64,000 nucleotides of DNA from Niastella vici (GCF_002077945.1 NZ_LVYD01000001.1:124001-188000), one strand, 5' to 3'. Shown: positions 25,866 through 32,144, counted from the stretch's first letter. Translations and numbers: made by a program. The notes: generated by a model not told the origin, from the letters alone.

Positions 25866-27333
25866 ATTCACCGTCCAATGAATTCGTTTTTTGCCATTTT
25901 TTTGGTGCAGTTCCATCCATTCTAACAATCTTGGGCGAAAATTTACCTACAACATCCACTAATGCCGACTGGCTTTTCATCACTACTTCAATATCCTTGT
26001 AAGCATTCGGCGCTTCATCTAACCCACCGCCAAGCAATTTCACCCCGTTCCGTTGCAATTGTTCTTTCAGCTCACTTTGCGTAATAGAATTTAATGCTTT
26101 GCTACGGCTCATTTTTCTTCCGGCTCCATGTGAAGCAGATGAAACAGAAGCTATTTCGCCTTTTCCTTTCACAATAAATCCCGGAGCGGTCATGGAACCA
26201 GGAATGATCCCCAGCACATCTTTTCCTGCCGGCGTTGCCCCCTTACGGTGAACGATCAGTTCCTTTACTTTTCCATCAGGGGTTATCATCATTTCTTTCC
26301 AGGCAAAATTGTGGTGGTTTTCAACCATCGTTAATGGCTTTTCACCTATTGCTTTTGCAATCTTTGCATGAATAACATGGTGACAGGCCGATGCATAATC
26401 ACCAGCCAGGTTCATCGCCAGCCAGTATTCCATACCTTCCTGTTCATCTAAATTCAACCAGGCCAAATTAGCCGCTTCACCGGGTAATCGTCTTTTTTCC
26501 CTTGCTATTTTAGTATAGTGGTTGGCGATGTTGGCCCCTAATGCTCTTGAACCTGAATGGGTCAATAACCCTATATACAAACCAGCGTCAATACCTAATA
26601 TCGCATCTTTCTCACTTACTTCAACTATACCAAATTCTGCAAAATGGTTTCCTGATCCGCTCGACCCCAGTTGTTTCCAGGCCCTTGATTGCAAACTTTT
26701 CAATAAAGGTAGCTCGTCAAACTCTTTCCGTTCCAATACCTCATGGTCAACAGTATCTTCATCTTCAAATATTCCGGGGCTACCAAACAAAGTGGCTTCA
26801 TTTAATTCCCGTGAAAAGAAATGTTCCCGTTGCACTAATTCTTTTGGGGTGATAGGAAAAACGCTTAAACACATGCGGCACCCGATATCAACACCAACAC
26901 CATAAGGGATCACTGCATTTTCTGTTGCCAGCACACCCCCTATGGGCAACCCATAGCCCGCATGCGCATCGGGCATTAAGGCACCGGCCACACTAATAGG
27001 TAAGCGGGACGCCAGTTGCATTTGATGAATAGCGCCTTCTTCAATATTTTCCCCTCCGAAAACATTAAAGTGAATACCGGTAGCATTCAATTCAATAGCT
27101 TCGCCTGGGGCAGTTTCTTTTTTGGGGATCAGCTGTTCGGCTATCAAACCCAGCACCGCATCATTTTCATACTCTACCGGCGCGCTCAGTATTTTTTTCA
27201 ATAATTCCATCACTTCCTCCTTTTTCTCATACTTATAGTTCTTCTCCATTACGTTCATCGCTATGCTTATCACGGGTCCTTCGGGATAACCGATAGCTCT
27301 TAACTCTTTACCTGATATTTTCAGTTTCGCCAT
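25864..27333 (-). CDS. rtcB: RNA-splicing ligase RtcB (3'-phosphate/5'-OH RNA ligase)
   Basis: 489 residues. GTP/Mn-dependent ligation of 2',3'-cyclic-phosphate or 3'-phosphate RNA ends to 5'-OH ends, the breaks made by anticodon nucleases. Motifs: PDAHAGYGLPIGG (residues 121-133), GVGVDIGCRM with the metal Cys (145-154), GSGNHFAE, and SHGAGRKMSR with the histidine that is guanylated. The first 75 residues form an added N-terminal region ending in a K-K-E-T-A-P linker. It is the last gene of the strand-uniform block that begins with the tRNA array at 32038. Confidence 0.95.
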   Translation of the reverse strand: MAKLKISGKELRAIGYPEGPVISIAMNVMEKNYKYEKKEEVMELLKKILSAPVEYENDAVLGLIAEQLIPKKETAPGEAIELNATGIHFNVFGGENIEEGAIHQMQLASRLPISVAGALMPDAHAGYGLPIGGVLATENAVIPYGVGVDIGCRMCLSVFPITPKELVQREHFFSRELNEATLFGSPGIFEDEDTVDHEVLERKEFDELPLLKSLQSRAWKQLGSSGSGNHFAEFGIVEVSEKDAILGIDAGLYIGLLTHSGSRALGANIANHYTKIAREKRRLPGEAANLAWLNLDEQEGMEYWLAMNLAGDYASACHHVIHAKIAKAIGEKPLTMVENHHNFAWKEMMITPDGKVKELIVHRKGATPAGKDVLGIIPGSMTAPGFIVKGKGEIASVSSASHGAGRKMSRSKALNSITQSELKEQLQRNGVKLLGGGLDEAPNAYKDIEVVMKSQSALVDVVGKFSPKIVRMDGTAPKKWQKTNSLDGE

Positions 27334-27346
27334 AATTTGTTTTTAT

Positions 27347-27913
27347 TCAGCTAACGCCAAGATTAAATTCAACTTCAACACGCTCCATTTGGGTAATATG
27401 CCTTTTAGCATGTTGAACCAGAAAGTATATATAATGGTAAACGTCTATTTTACCCAGATTATTTACACTCATCATGGTTTTATACAAAACGCCTTCACCA
27501 CCTTGCAAAGAAAGCAGGTGTTTATGGCATTGCTTCAATTGTTGTTCCAGCTCATACCTGATTTCAGTGATCCGCATTCTGCCTCTTGGTTCCATATGAC
27601 CAGGGCGGCTCCATTCAAATGATCTGTGTTGACCAATGATCTTTAACCGGTCCCAATCAAGATCATAATCGGCCAGACTGCCTAAAAAATCTTCTTTTTT
27701 TGATCTTTCAAGTGCTTTTTTAGCTCCCTTACTTATCAGCAATAATAAATAATGGTTCGTCAGCGATATATGTTCAAGGTTCTTACGAATGCTCCATCCC
27801 CTATTATCGGGTGTATAATTCAACAGCTCATTATCAATATTAAACCATTTGAACAATTCATCAAAGGTTTGTTTGAGCTCCATTTCAATTGTATTGATCA
27901 CTTCGGCCATCAT
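27347..27913 (-). CDS. DinB-like (DinB_2) four-helix-bundle protein
   Basis: 188 residues, alpha-helical. Two His-containing helices fit the metal site of the DinB/YfiT superfamily: LEHISLTNHYLL near residue 50 and VQHAKRHITQM near residue 170. It could be a metal-dependent thiol transferase or a non-catalytic bundle. It lies 13 nt upstream of rtcB and is clearly in its operon. The start could also be the second Met (27910). DinB here means the fold family, not DNA polymerase IV. Confidence 0.75.
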   Translation of the reverse strand: MMAEVINTIEMELKQTFDELFKWFNIDNELLNYTPDNRGWSIRKNLEHISLTNHYLLLLISKGAKKALERSKKEDFLGSLADYDLDWDRLKIIGQHRSFEWSRPGHMEPRGRMRITEIRYELEQQLKQCHKHLLSLQGGEGVLYKTMMSVNNLGKIDVYHYIYFLVQHAKRHITQMERVEVEFNLGVS

Positions 27914-27961
27914 ACATAATTCTTTTACTGGTTACTTACTCTGGTTTAACCGAATGGTAAT

Positions 27962-27992
27962 AAAGTAGCCCCGGCCGGGCCGGGACCACTTT
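27962..27992. repeat. GC-rich hairpin between the slipin remnant and the DinB-like gene
   Basis: AAAGT ... ACTTT ends enclose complementary CCCGG/CCGGG-rich arms, giving a long imperfect stem. No clear U-tract follows on the minus strand, so it is more likely an RNA processing or stability structure, or a palindromic repeat, than a terminator of the rtcB operon. Confidence 0.4.
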
Positions 27993-28076
27993 AATTCTCA
28001 AGGCTATACAACTTACAAGCTACCTGTCCGTTCCGGCGGCTACAGGTTATATTTCGCAACCTTTAAACAAGGCTGG

Positions 28077-28333
28077 TCATTTCTGTGATACCAGGATCTG
28101 CTTCAGCTGATCGATCAATACGCCATTTCCGTTTACACTGATATTGCTGATCTTGTCTGCGATCTTTTCTACATACTCCATTTCCTTCAGCTTCCACAAC
28201 ATGGCATTTTCTTCCATCAGTTTGTTCGTTCACCAACCGAGGTTGTTTTCAACCGGCTATATACCAGTCTTCCCGTTGGAGAAGCTTTTTTACCAGACCA
28301 GGCAATGGCCCGAGTATGGTCATTAATAATATT
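28077..28333 (-). pseudogene. Decayed slipin/SPFH (Band-7) gene, C-terminal remnant
   Basis: The frame 28217-28077 encodes 46 residues: MEENAMLWKLKEMEYVEKI, then ADKISNISVNGNGVLIDQL and a short end. This is the characteristic C-terminal tail of slipin-like SPFH proteins found next to RtcB in Bacteroidota. Immediately upstream, another frame is open for about 37 codons (ending RLVYSRLKTTSVGERTN) and joins the tail only by a one-base frameshift. The SPFH domain itself is gone. I infer a deletion that fused the remnant to the downstream side of the basic hypothetical gene. Confidence 0.65.
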
Positions 28334-28342
28334 TTTTACTAA

Positions 28343-29086
28343 CTAAACCCGGTCTTCAGTTAATTCATCTAGAATTTGTTGCAGAGATTTATTCTTCAGC
28401 ATATTCTTTTCACGACCGTCTTCATAGTCTTTCCACCAGCACCCACCTCCTCCATTTAATAATTTATCTAATCGCCGGCAGAAGCGATTTCTTCGCAAAT
28501 AATTCCAGATACCCTGCAACTCCGCATCAATCAATGCATCTCTTTTCTTTACTTTATCAATAATATTGGGGCGGGTGCGTAAGACAAACCGCCAGGGTTC
28601 ACTGAAAACATACCGCTTCACCAATCTTTTTTTGCAATCGGTTTCCCATACTTCATAGAAGAACTGCTTTTCTTCATCTGTAAAAGCCAACTGCTTAAAC
28701 TGACATTCATACGGACGTAATAAGCTTTGCTTTTTCACCCTGTATTTCTTTGTCCCGTATCTTCTGTACTTAACTAAAAAATCTTTACGATGGCTCCAGT
28801 CGCACGTATTAATTTTTGCCAGAATTTTTTCAAATAACTCAGCATGCTTACTGCGCGCAACATCATCCCGCAAAACAAAGAATCGAATCCATCCTTTTTG
28901 TACGGGCGGAACTAATGGCTCCCAGCCGAGATTGCGTTTTTGCTCGTATAATTCGCTTTGTCTTCTGCTTGTCTTCAACAACTGCTTATCAAAATCCTCG
29001 TACTGCATGCGTTTCTTTTGCCTTACAGTACGCAATCGATACGAAAGAATTTCAGTACCGTATTGCTGAATGAGTTTTGTGTCCAT
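28343..29086 (-). CDS. Strongly basic protein of unknown function in the RtcB/tRNA block
   Basis: I start at the ATG at 29086 (MDTKLIQQYG), 13 codons into the open frame, giving 247 residues. The protein is very rich in Lys and Arg (KKYRVKKQSLLRPY, RRNRFCRRLDKL), has many aromatic residues and ends with GGGGCWWKDYEDGREKN and an acidic tail. No signal peptide or membrane segment. Composition suggests RNA binding, and its place between YkuK-like and the slipin remnant ties it to the RNA-repair block. I recognise no named domain. Confidence 0.7.
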   Translation of the reverse strand: MDTKLIQQYGTEILSYRLRTVRQKKRMQYEDFDKQLLKTSRRQSELYEQKRNLGWEPLVPPVQKGWIRFFVLRDDVARSKHAELFEKILAKINTCDWSHRKDFLVKYRRYGTKKYRVKKQSLLRPYECQFKQLAFTDEEKQFFYEVWETDCKKRLVKRYVFSEPWRFVLRTRPNIIDKVKKRDALIDAELQGIWNYLRRNRFCRRLDKLLNGGGGCWWKDYEDGREKNMLKNKSLQQILDELTEDRV

Positions 29087-29247
29087 AATGATTTTTTTGG
29101 TTTCGATCGAAAACTCCGGTGCCATTGCACCCTTGCTATCCTATTTTTCATTATGAACTGTGTACTCTTCTTCATTTTTTAAAATCTTTAAACAGGTTAA
29201 ATTATTTAAGAAACATATCCAGGCATATACATCCTGGATATGTTTGT

Positions 29248-29730
29248 TTACTGAACTATTTTATTTGCACAACTTGAGCTGGCAAATGCATGTGGCTTGG
29301 CTTTAAACACAAATCCCATCCCCATGATATAGCCCATGGCCTCTTTCAACGCATCATTACTTTTGAAGTTCGGGTTGGTGTTGATGTCGGCATGCACCTC
29401 CATGTCTACGTTATAAACAGTAAACAGGCGGCATAATGCATAAGCGACCTCAATACTTTTTGAAACCTCCATTAACATCCGTTGTTTAATGCTCATCTTC
29501 TGTTGGGTTGTTTCGTTGTGTATATACATGAAACCACCTTTCCCTTTTCGAATGAACACGATCACTGTTGCGAATTCGGTTTCTTTACCCTTTACCTGGC
29601 TATCGGTACCAATACATACTTTTAACGTATGCCCCATCTCTTTTTCACGAACCAGTACGGTCCTTACTTCGTCTTCAATAGGTCTTTTAATTCGAGTACC
29701 ATCCAGCCGCCTCCATTGCTGTTGTTCCAT
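29248..29730 (-). CDS. YkuK/DUF458-family protein, RNase H-like fold
   Basis: 160 residues. VCIGTDSQVKG gives the first acidic residue on strand one of an RNase H-like fold, HADINTNPNFKS supplies a second, and the C-terminal KPHAFASSSCANKI matches the family's conserved KP-x-A-x-S-x-x-A-x-K end. The family (B. subtilis YkuK) is a predicted nuclease with no settled substrate. It lies 21 nt downstream of the AAA+ gene and in the same strand block as the tRNAs and RtcB, which suggests RNA as substrate. Confidence 0.85.
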   Translation of the reverse strand: MEQQQWRRLDGTRIKRPIEDEVRTVLVREKEMGHTLKVCIGTDSQVKGKETEFATVIVFIRKGKGGFMYIHNETTQQKMSIKQRMLMEVSKSIEVAYALCRLFTVYNVDMEVHADINTNPNFKSNDALKEAMGYIMGMGFVFKAKPHAFASSSCANKIVQ

Positions 29731-29750
29731 GGCTTACCATTCCTTGTATT

Positions 29751-30821
29751 TTAGTTTTGAATCAGATTTCGTCTGAAACCAATCACTTCTACCCTGCTAA
29801 CCGGTTGCTCCTTTTCATGCGGGTTGGCAATTTCTGCTATGGTCATGGGCTGGTTAACAATTGTTTTCAAACCCAGATGATCGCTTAACCGCTGTGCTTT
29901 TTCAACACTCAGTTTTCCGAACTCATACTTTGCTATCAGCCTTCCCTTTCGCATCAATGCACTATCAACCAATGTGAGCGAATTATTAAAAGTGCAAATG
30001 AGCTGTACGTTCAGGAAATCGGCCAGTAACCCATCTGAAATATTCAGCAGGTTCGACACTGCCGACCCGGAATTGTACTTGCGGTCCATGATAATATTTT
30101 CTGCATCTTCAATGACCACTACGGTGTTGGGATTATCGATCAGCATTTCAATAAAATCAGGATTCATCAGGTTACCAGCTACCGATGGCGACAAAAACAA
30201 CACACGTTTTTTTATTTTTCCAATCAGGTAGCGCAGGTAAGTTGTTTTCCCCGTTCCCGGCAAGCCATGCAGCAAAACAATTCCTTTATCGTTCTTCTTA
30301 TTCAGCCTTTGCCTGATGATCTCATCCGTTTCCCTGAAATCATCTTCATAAAAAAGGCCGATATCCAGTTTTGTACGTTTGATCTCCATGGATTTTAGCT
30401 CAAGGCTGCTCCCACTTTGCACTATCAAGTTGATTTCAAGTGGCTGACGTCTTTGCTTTTCTTTGAATTGACTCGCTATTTCTGTTAATGTAGCTATCAC
30501 ATCAGCCTGCAAACCATCGTGCAAAATTTCACAGTAATCATCGAGCTCTATAAGACAATTATTCTCCAGAATAATTATCGTTTTATCAAACTCATATTGC
30601 TTCTTCGTACTTCTATACCAGCGATACTGATGTATGTCTTTTATTTGTGCACCAAACTTTTCCTTTATCGCTTTGAACGCTTTTTCACCATCTATATGGC
30701 TTATAAAGCTCAAACTGGGTACGCGGTTGAAATAGTACAGGTATAATACTTTAGTATCCAGAAAGCGTTCATCAAACACATGATTGGCGCTGATTACCTT
30801 CTGCGTAAATATATTTTCCAT
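29751..30821 (-). CDS. AAA+ ATPase (BCS1/proteasomal-ATPase-like) of the RtcB/tRNA block
   Basis: 356 residues. An N-terminal domain of about 150 residues with no recognised fold precedes an AAA+ core: Walker A GLPGTGKTT (186-194), Walker B VVVIEDAEN (234-242), sensor-1 region LICTFNNS, and an R-finger-like R-K-G-R-L (MRKGRLIAKYEFG). It should act as a hexameric remodelling motor. It starts 100 nt downstream of the tRNA-Trp gene, so tRNAs and AAA+ may share a precursor transcript. Confidence 0.85.
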   Translation of the reverse strand: MENIFTQKVISANHVFDERFLDTKVLYLYYFNRVPSLSFISHIDGEKAFKAIKEKFGAQIKDIHQYRWYRSTKKQYEFDKTIIILENNCLIELDDYCEILHDGLQADVIATLTEIASQFKEKQRRQPLEINLIVQSGSSLELKSMEIKRTKLDIGLFYEDDFRETDEIIRQRLNKKNDKGIVLLHGLPGTGKTTYLRYLIGKIKKRVLFLSPSVAGNLMNPDFIEMLIDNPNTVVVIEDAENIIMDRKYNSGSAVSNLLNISDGLLADFLNVQLICTFNNSLTLVDSALMRKGRLIAKYEFGKLSVEKAQRLSDHLGLKTIVNQPMTIAEIANPHEKEQPVSRVEVIGFRRNLIQN

Positions 30822-30920
30822 ATTTTCCTTTAAATAGTTAATAGATGTATGCTCCTTTGTTTACAAAGAATGTCTCATTAACTATTTCATTACACGAGTA
30901 CGCATAACCTGTTTTTTTAG

Positions 30921-30992
30921 CACGGACACTTCGACTCGAACGAAGACTGAAAGTTTTGGAGACTATCATGCTAGCCATTACATTATGTCCGT
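30921..30992 (-). tRNA. tRNA-Trp (anticodon CCA)
   Basis: Acceptor ACGGACA/TGTCCGT (7 bp), D arm ATG...CAT, T arm CTTCG-TTCGAGT-CGAAG. Anticodon loop CTCCAAA gives CCA. The anticodon stem is weak, with one T-T mismatch and A-T pairs. The three bases after the discriminator G are CTA, so the CCA end is not encoded. It is the last tRNA of the array. Confidence 0.8.
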
Positions 30993-30997
30993 ATGGG

Positions 30998-31085
30998 TGG
31001 TGCCCCGTGTCCCGATAGCTATCGGGAGAACCACGATGATCCCGGCTTCAACGGGATGCAATAGAACCATCTCTGCCAAAGCACC
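30998..31085 (-). tRNA. tRNA-Phe-like (anticodon GAA) with palindrome inserted in the T loop
   Basis: Acceptor GGTGCTT/GGGCACC (two G-U pairs), anticodon stem TCCCG/CGGGA with loop TTGAAGC, so anticodon GAA. The T stem CGTG/CACG is kept, but the loop holds the 16-nt palindrome CCCGATAGCTATCGGG (31011-31026), making the gene 88 nt instead of about 72. Its 5' end directly abuts the CCA of the preceding tRNA. The bases after the discriminator read CCC. It is probably non-functional in translation or has a new role. Confidence 0.65.
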
Positions 31086-31158
31086 TGGTAGTCTGTATGA
31101 GATTCGAACTCATGCATCCCGCTAAAGCGGGAAGCCTAACCAGCTAGGTGAACAGACC
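31086..31158 (-). tRNA. tRNA-like gene with abnormal anticodon loop (identity unclear)
   Basis: Acceptor GGTCTGT/ACAGACT, D stem CCTA/TAGG and T arm ATGAG-TTCGAAT-CTCAT are good, and ACCA is encoded at the 3' end. The anticodon arm is the palindrome TCCCGCTTTAGCGGGA: the loop has 6 nt (CTTTAG) or 4 or 8 depending on pairing, never the standard 7. TTT or TTA could be read as anticodon. The arm resembles the short palindromes scattered elsewhere in the window and may have been replaced by one. Confidence 0.6.
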
Positions 31159-31163
31159 AATTG

Positions 31164-31235
31164 CGGATGAAGAAAGATTCGAACTTTCGACCCTTCCCTT
31201 AACAAGGGAACGCTCTGCCGCTGAGCTATTCATCC
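31164..31235 (-). tRNA. tRNA-Asn (anticodon GTT)
   Basis: Acceptor GGATGAA/TTCATCC, D arm with GCTC/GAGC, anticodon stem TTCCC/GGGAA and loop TTGTTAA, T arm GAAAG-TTCGAAT-CTTTC: a complete cloverleaf. Discriminator G; following bases CAA rather than CCA. Confidence 0.88.
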
Positions 31236-31244
31236 ATTTATTTG

Positions 31245-31318
31245 TTGGCCCGATGAGACTCGAACTCATAATCGCCCGGGTAGAAGCCGGATGCTTTATC
31301 CAACTAAGCTACGGGCCA
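31245..31318 (-). tRNA. tRNA-Arg (anticodon TCT)
   Basis: Acceptor TGGCCCG/CGGGCCA, anticodon stem TCCGG/CCGGG with loop CTTCTAC, T arm ATGAG-TTCGAGT-CTCAT. Acceptor and T arms, and the first part of the D arm, are identical to those of tRNA-Lys at 31493-31567, which points to duplication inside the array. CAA follows the discriminator A. Confidence 0.87.
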
Positions 31319-31333
31319 GTTCCTAACTATCTG

Positions 31334-31406
31334 TGATGACTGACAGACTCGAACTGTCAACCGGTACCGTATCAGGGTACTGCTCTACCAATTGAGCTAA
31401 GTCATC
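31334..31406 (-). tRNA. tRNA-Ile (anticodon GAT)
   Basis: Acceptor GATGACT/AGTCATC, D stem GCTC/GAGC, anticodon stem GTACC/GGTAC with loop CTGATAC, T arm GACAG-TTCGAGT-CTGTC. A full cloverleaf. CAG follows the discriminator A. Ile(GAT) in bacteria usually lies inside rRNA operons; here it is in a stand-alone array. Confidence 0.88.
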
Positions 31407-31412
31407 TTATTG

Positions 31413-31485
31413 TTGACCCGACCGGACTCGAACCGGTAACCTTGTGCGTATAAGGCACTTACTCTTACCATTGAGCTACGGGTCA
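31413..31485 (-). tRNA. tRNA-Ile (anticodon TAT)
   Basis: Acceptor TGACCCG/CGGGTCA, D stem GCTC/GAGT, T arm ACCGG-TTCGAGT-CCGGT. Anticodon stem AGTGC/GCACA (outer A-A mismatch) with loop CTTATAC, so UAU, which reads AUA directly. Most bacteria read AUA with a CAU tRNA modified by TilS; UAU is rare. CAA follows the discriminator A. Confidence 0.8.
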
Positions 31486-31492
31486 TTTTTTG

Positions 31493-31567
31493 TTGGCCCG
31501 ATGAGACTCGAACTCATGATCCCCCGGGTAAAAGCCGGGTACTTTTTGCCAACTAAGCTACGGGCCA
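31493..31567 (-). tRNA. tRNA-Lys (anticodon TTT)
   Basis: Acceptor TGGCCCG/CGGGCCA, D stem GCTT/AAGT, anticodon stem CCCGG/CCGGG with loop CTTTTAC, T arm ATGAG-TTCGAGT-CTCAT. Shares its acceptor and T arms with tRNA-Arg(TCT) of the array. CAA follows the discriminator A. Confidence 0.86.
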
Positions 31568-31576
31568 GTTTTACTG

Positions 31577-31647
31577 ATGGCTTAGAAAGAGTCGAACTTT
31601 CATTTCTGCGTTCGTAGCGCAGTGTTCTTCCATTAAACTATAAGCCA
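31577..31647 (-). tRNA. tRNA-Arg (anticodon ACG)
   Basis: Acceptor TGGCTTA/TAAGCCA, D stem GTT/AAC, anticodon stem CTGCG/CGCAG with loop CTACGAA, T arm GAAAG-TTCGACT-CTTTC. Short D arm; 71 nt in total. Discriminator T, followed by CAG. Confidence 0.83.
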
Positions 31648-31653
31648 GTTTCG

Positions 31654-31725
31654 GGTGCGCTGCGGGGCTCGAACCCTGTTCTCCCCGTTCACAGCGGGGC
31701 ACTTTACCAATAAGCTACAGCCACC
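31654..31725 (-). tRNA. tRNA-His-like (anticodon GTG), degenerate acceptor and T stems
   Basis: The 5' end GGTGGCTGTAGCT resembles bacterial tRNA-His, with the extra G at position -1. Anticodon stem CCCCG/CGGGG with loop CTGTGAA. The 3' acceptor strand reads AGCGCACC where AGCCACC would pair, and only GGG/CCC of the T stem pairs. CGA follows in place of CCA. It is probably a decaying or specialised tRNA-His. Confidence 0.65.
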
Positions 31726-31730
31726 ATTTG

Positions 31731-31803
31731 TTGTTGAGGCTGGGTTTGAACCAACACCATCAGTGTCAAAGACTGATATGCTTAACCGTTACACCACTCA
31801 ACA
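31731..31803 (-). tRNA. tRNA-Gln (anticodon TTG)
   Basis: Acceptor TGTTGAG/CTCAACA, anticodon stem TCAGT/ACTGA with loop CTTTGAC, T arm GTTGG-TTCAAAC-CCAGC with one G-U. D arm GTGTAACGGTTAAGCA. The T loop has TTCAA instead of TTCGA. CAA follows the discriminator A. Confidence 0.8.
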
Positions 31804-31811
31804 ATTTTTCG

Positions 31812-31883
31812 CGGTCCGTATGGGAATCGAACCCATATCATCGGATAGACAATCCGGGATGTTAGCCTTTACACCAACGAACC
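31812..31883 (-). tRNA. tRNA-Asp-like (anticodon GTC)
   Basis: Acceptor GGTTCGT/ACGGACC with one G-U, D stem TGT/ACA, T arm ATGGG-TTCGATT-CCCAT. Anticodon stem CCGGA/TCCGA (outer mismatch), loop TTGTCTA: GTC with an unusual U at position 37, where a purine is almost always found. CGA follows the discriminator G. Confidence 0.72.
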
Positions 31884-31887
31884 TTTG

Positions 31888-31959
31888 AGCAGCACCGGAG
31901 ATTCGAACTCCGTCCTCCTGATTGGAAGTCAGGTACGCCGCCATCAACGCTTATACTGC
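31888..31959 (-). tRNA. tRNA-Gly-like (anticodon TCC), degenerate D arm
   Basis: Acceptor GCAGTAT/GTGCTGC with two G-U pairs, anticodon stem CCTGA/TCAGG with loop CTTCCAA, T arm CGGAG-TTCGAAT-CTCCG. The D region (AAGCGTTGATGGCGGCGTA) forms at most two pairs. CAA follows the discriminator T. Confidence 0.68.
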
Positions 31960-31962
31960 TTT

Positions 31963-32038
31963 TGGTATAGGAGACAGGACTCGAACCTGCAGCCTCCCCG
32001 ATCCAAACGGGGTATCCGACCAACCGGAATACTCCTAT
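31963..32038 (-). tRNA. tRNA-Pro (anticodon TGG), first of the array
   Basis: Acceptor ATAGGAG/CTCCTAT, D stem TCCG/CGGA, anticodon stem CCCCG/CGGGG with loop TTTGGAT, T arm GCAGG-TTCGAGT-CCTGT. Discriminator A and an encoded CCA (31963-31965). The first and, with the one at 31086, the only member with a genomic CCA. Confidence 0.85.
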
Positions 32039-32042
32039 ATTT

Positions 32043-32067
32043 TGTAGCGGCCATGGCTACCGCTACA
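32043..32067. repeat. Inverted repeat just upstream of the tRNA array
   Basis: TGTAGCGG (32043-32050) pairs with CCGCTACA (32060-32067) across nine bases. It sits 5 nt before the first tRNA and could be a processing stem or an operator. No promoter is evident directly at this position. Confidence 0.45.
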
Positions 32068-32128
32068 CATTTTCATAAGGTTTAATCTTAGTCAGGTTTA
32101 ATGGTCAATGAATGTTTTTGGAAAAGCA

Positions 32129-32144
32129 TCCGCCAGCCGGCGGA
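32129..32144. repeat. Short GC-rich palindrome (REP-like)
   Basis: TCCGCC-AGCC-GGCGGA, extended by AGC/GCT with one mismatch. The same core (TCCGCC-loop-GGCGGA) occurs at 47507-47522, and related palindromes occur at 37440, 39327 and 39451. See the repeat finding. Confidence 0.55.

Noticed and set aside
31148-32085. Short plus-strand open frames with peptides such as RFELSTLPLTRE and GIEPISSDRQSG
   Set aside because: They are antisense translations of tRNA T arms and acceptor stems; such peptides are well-known false ORFs over tRNA genes.
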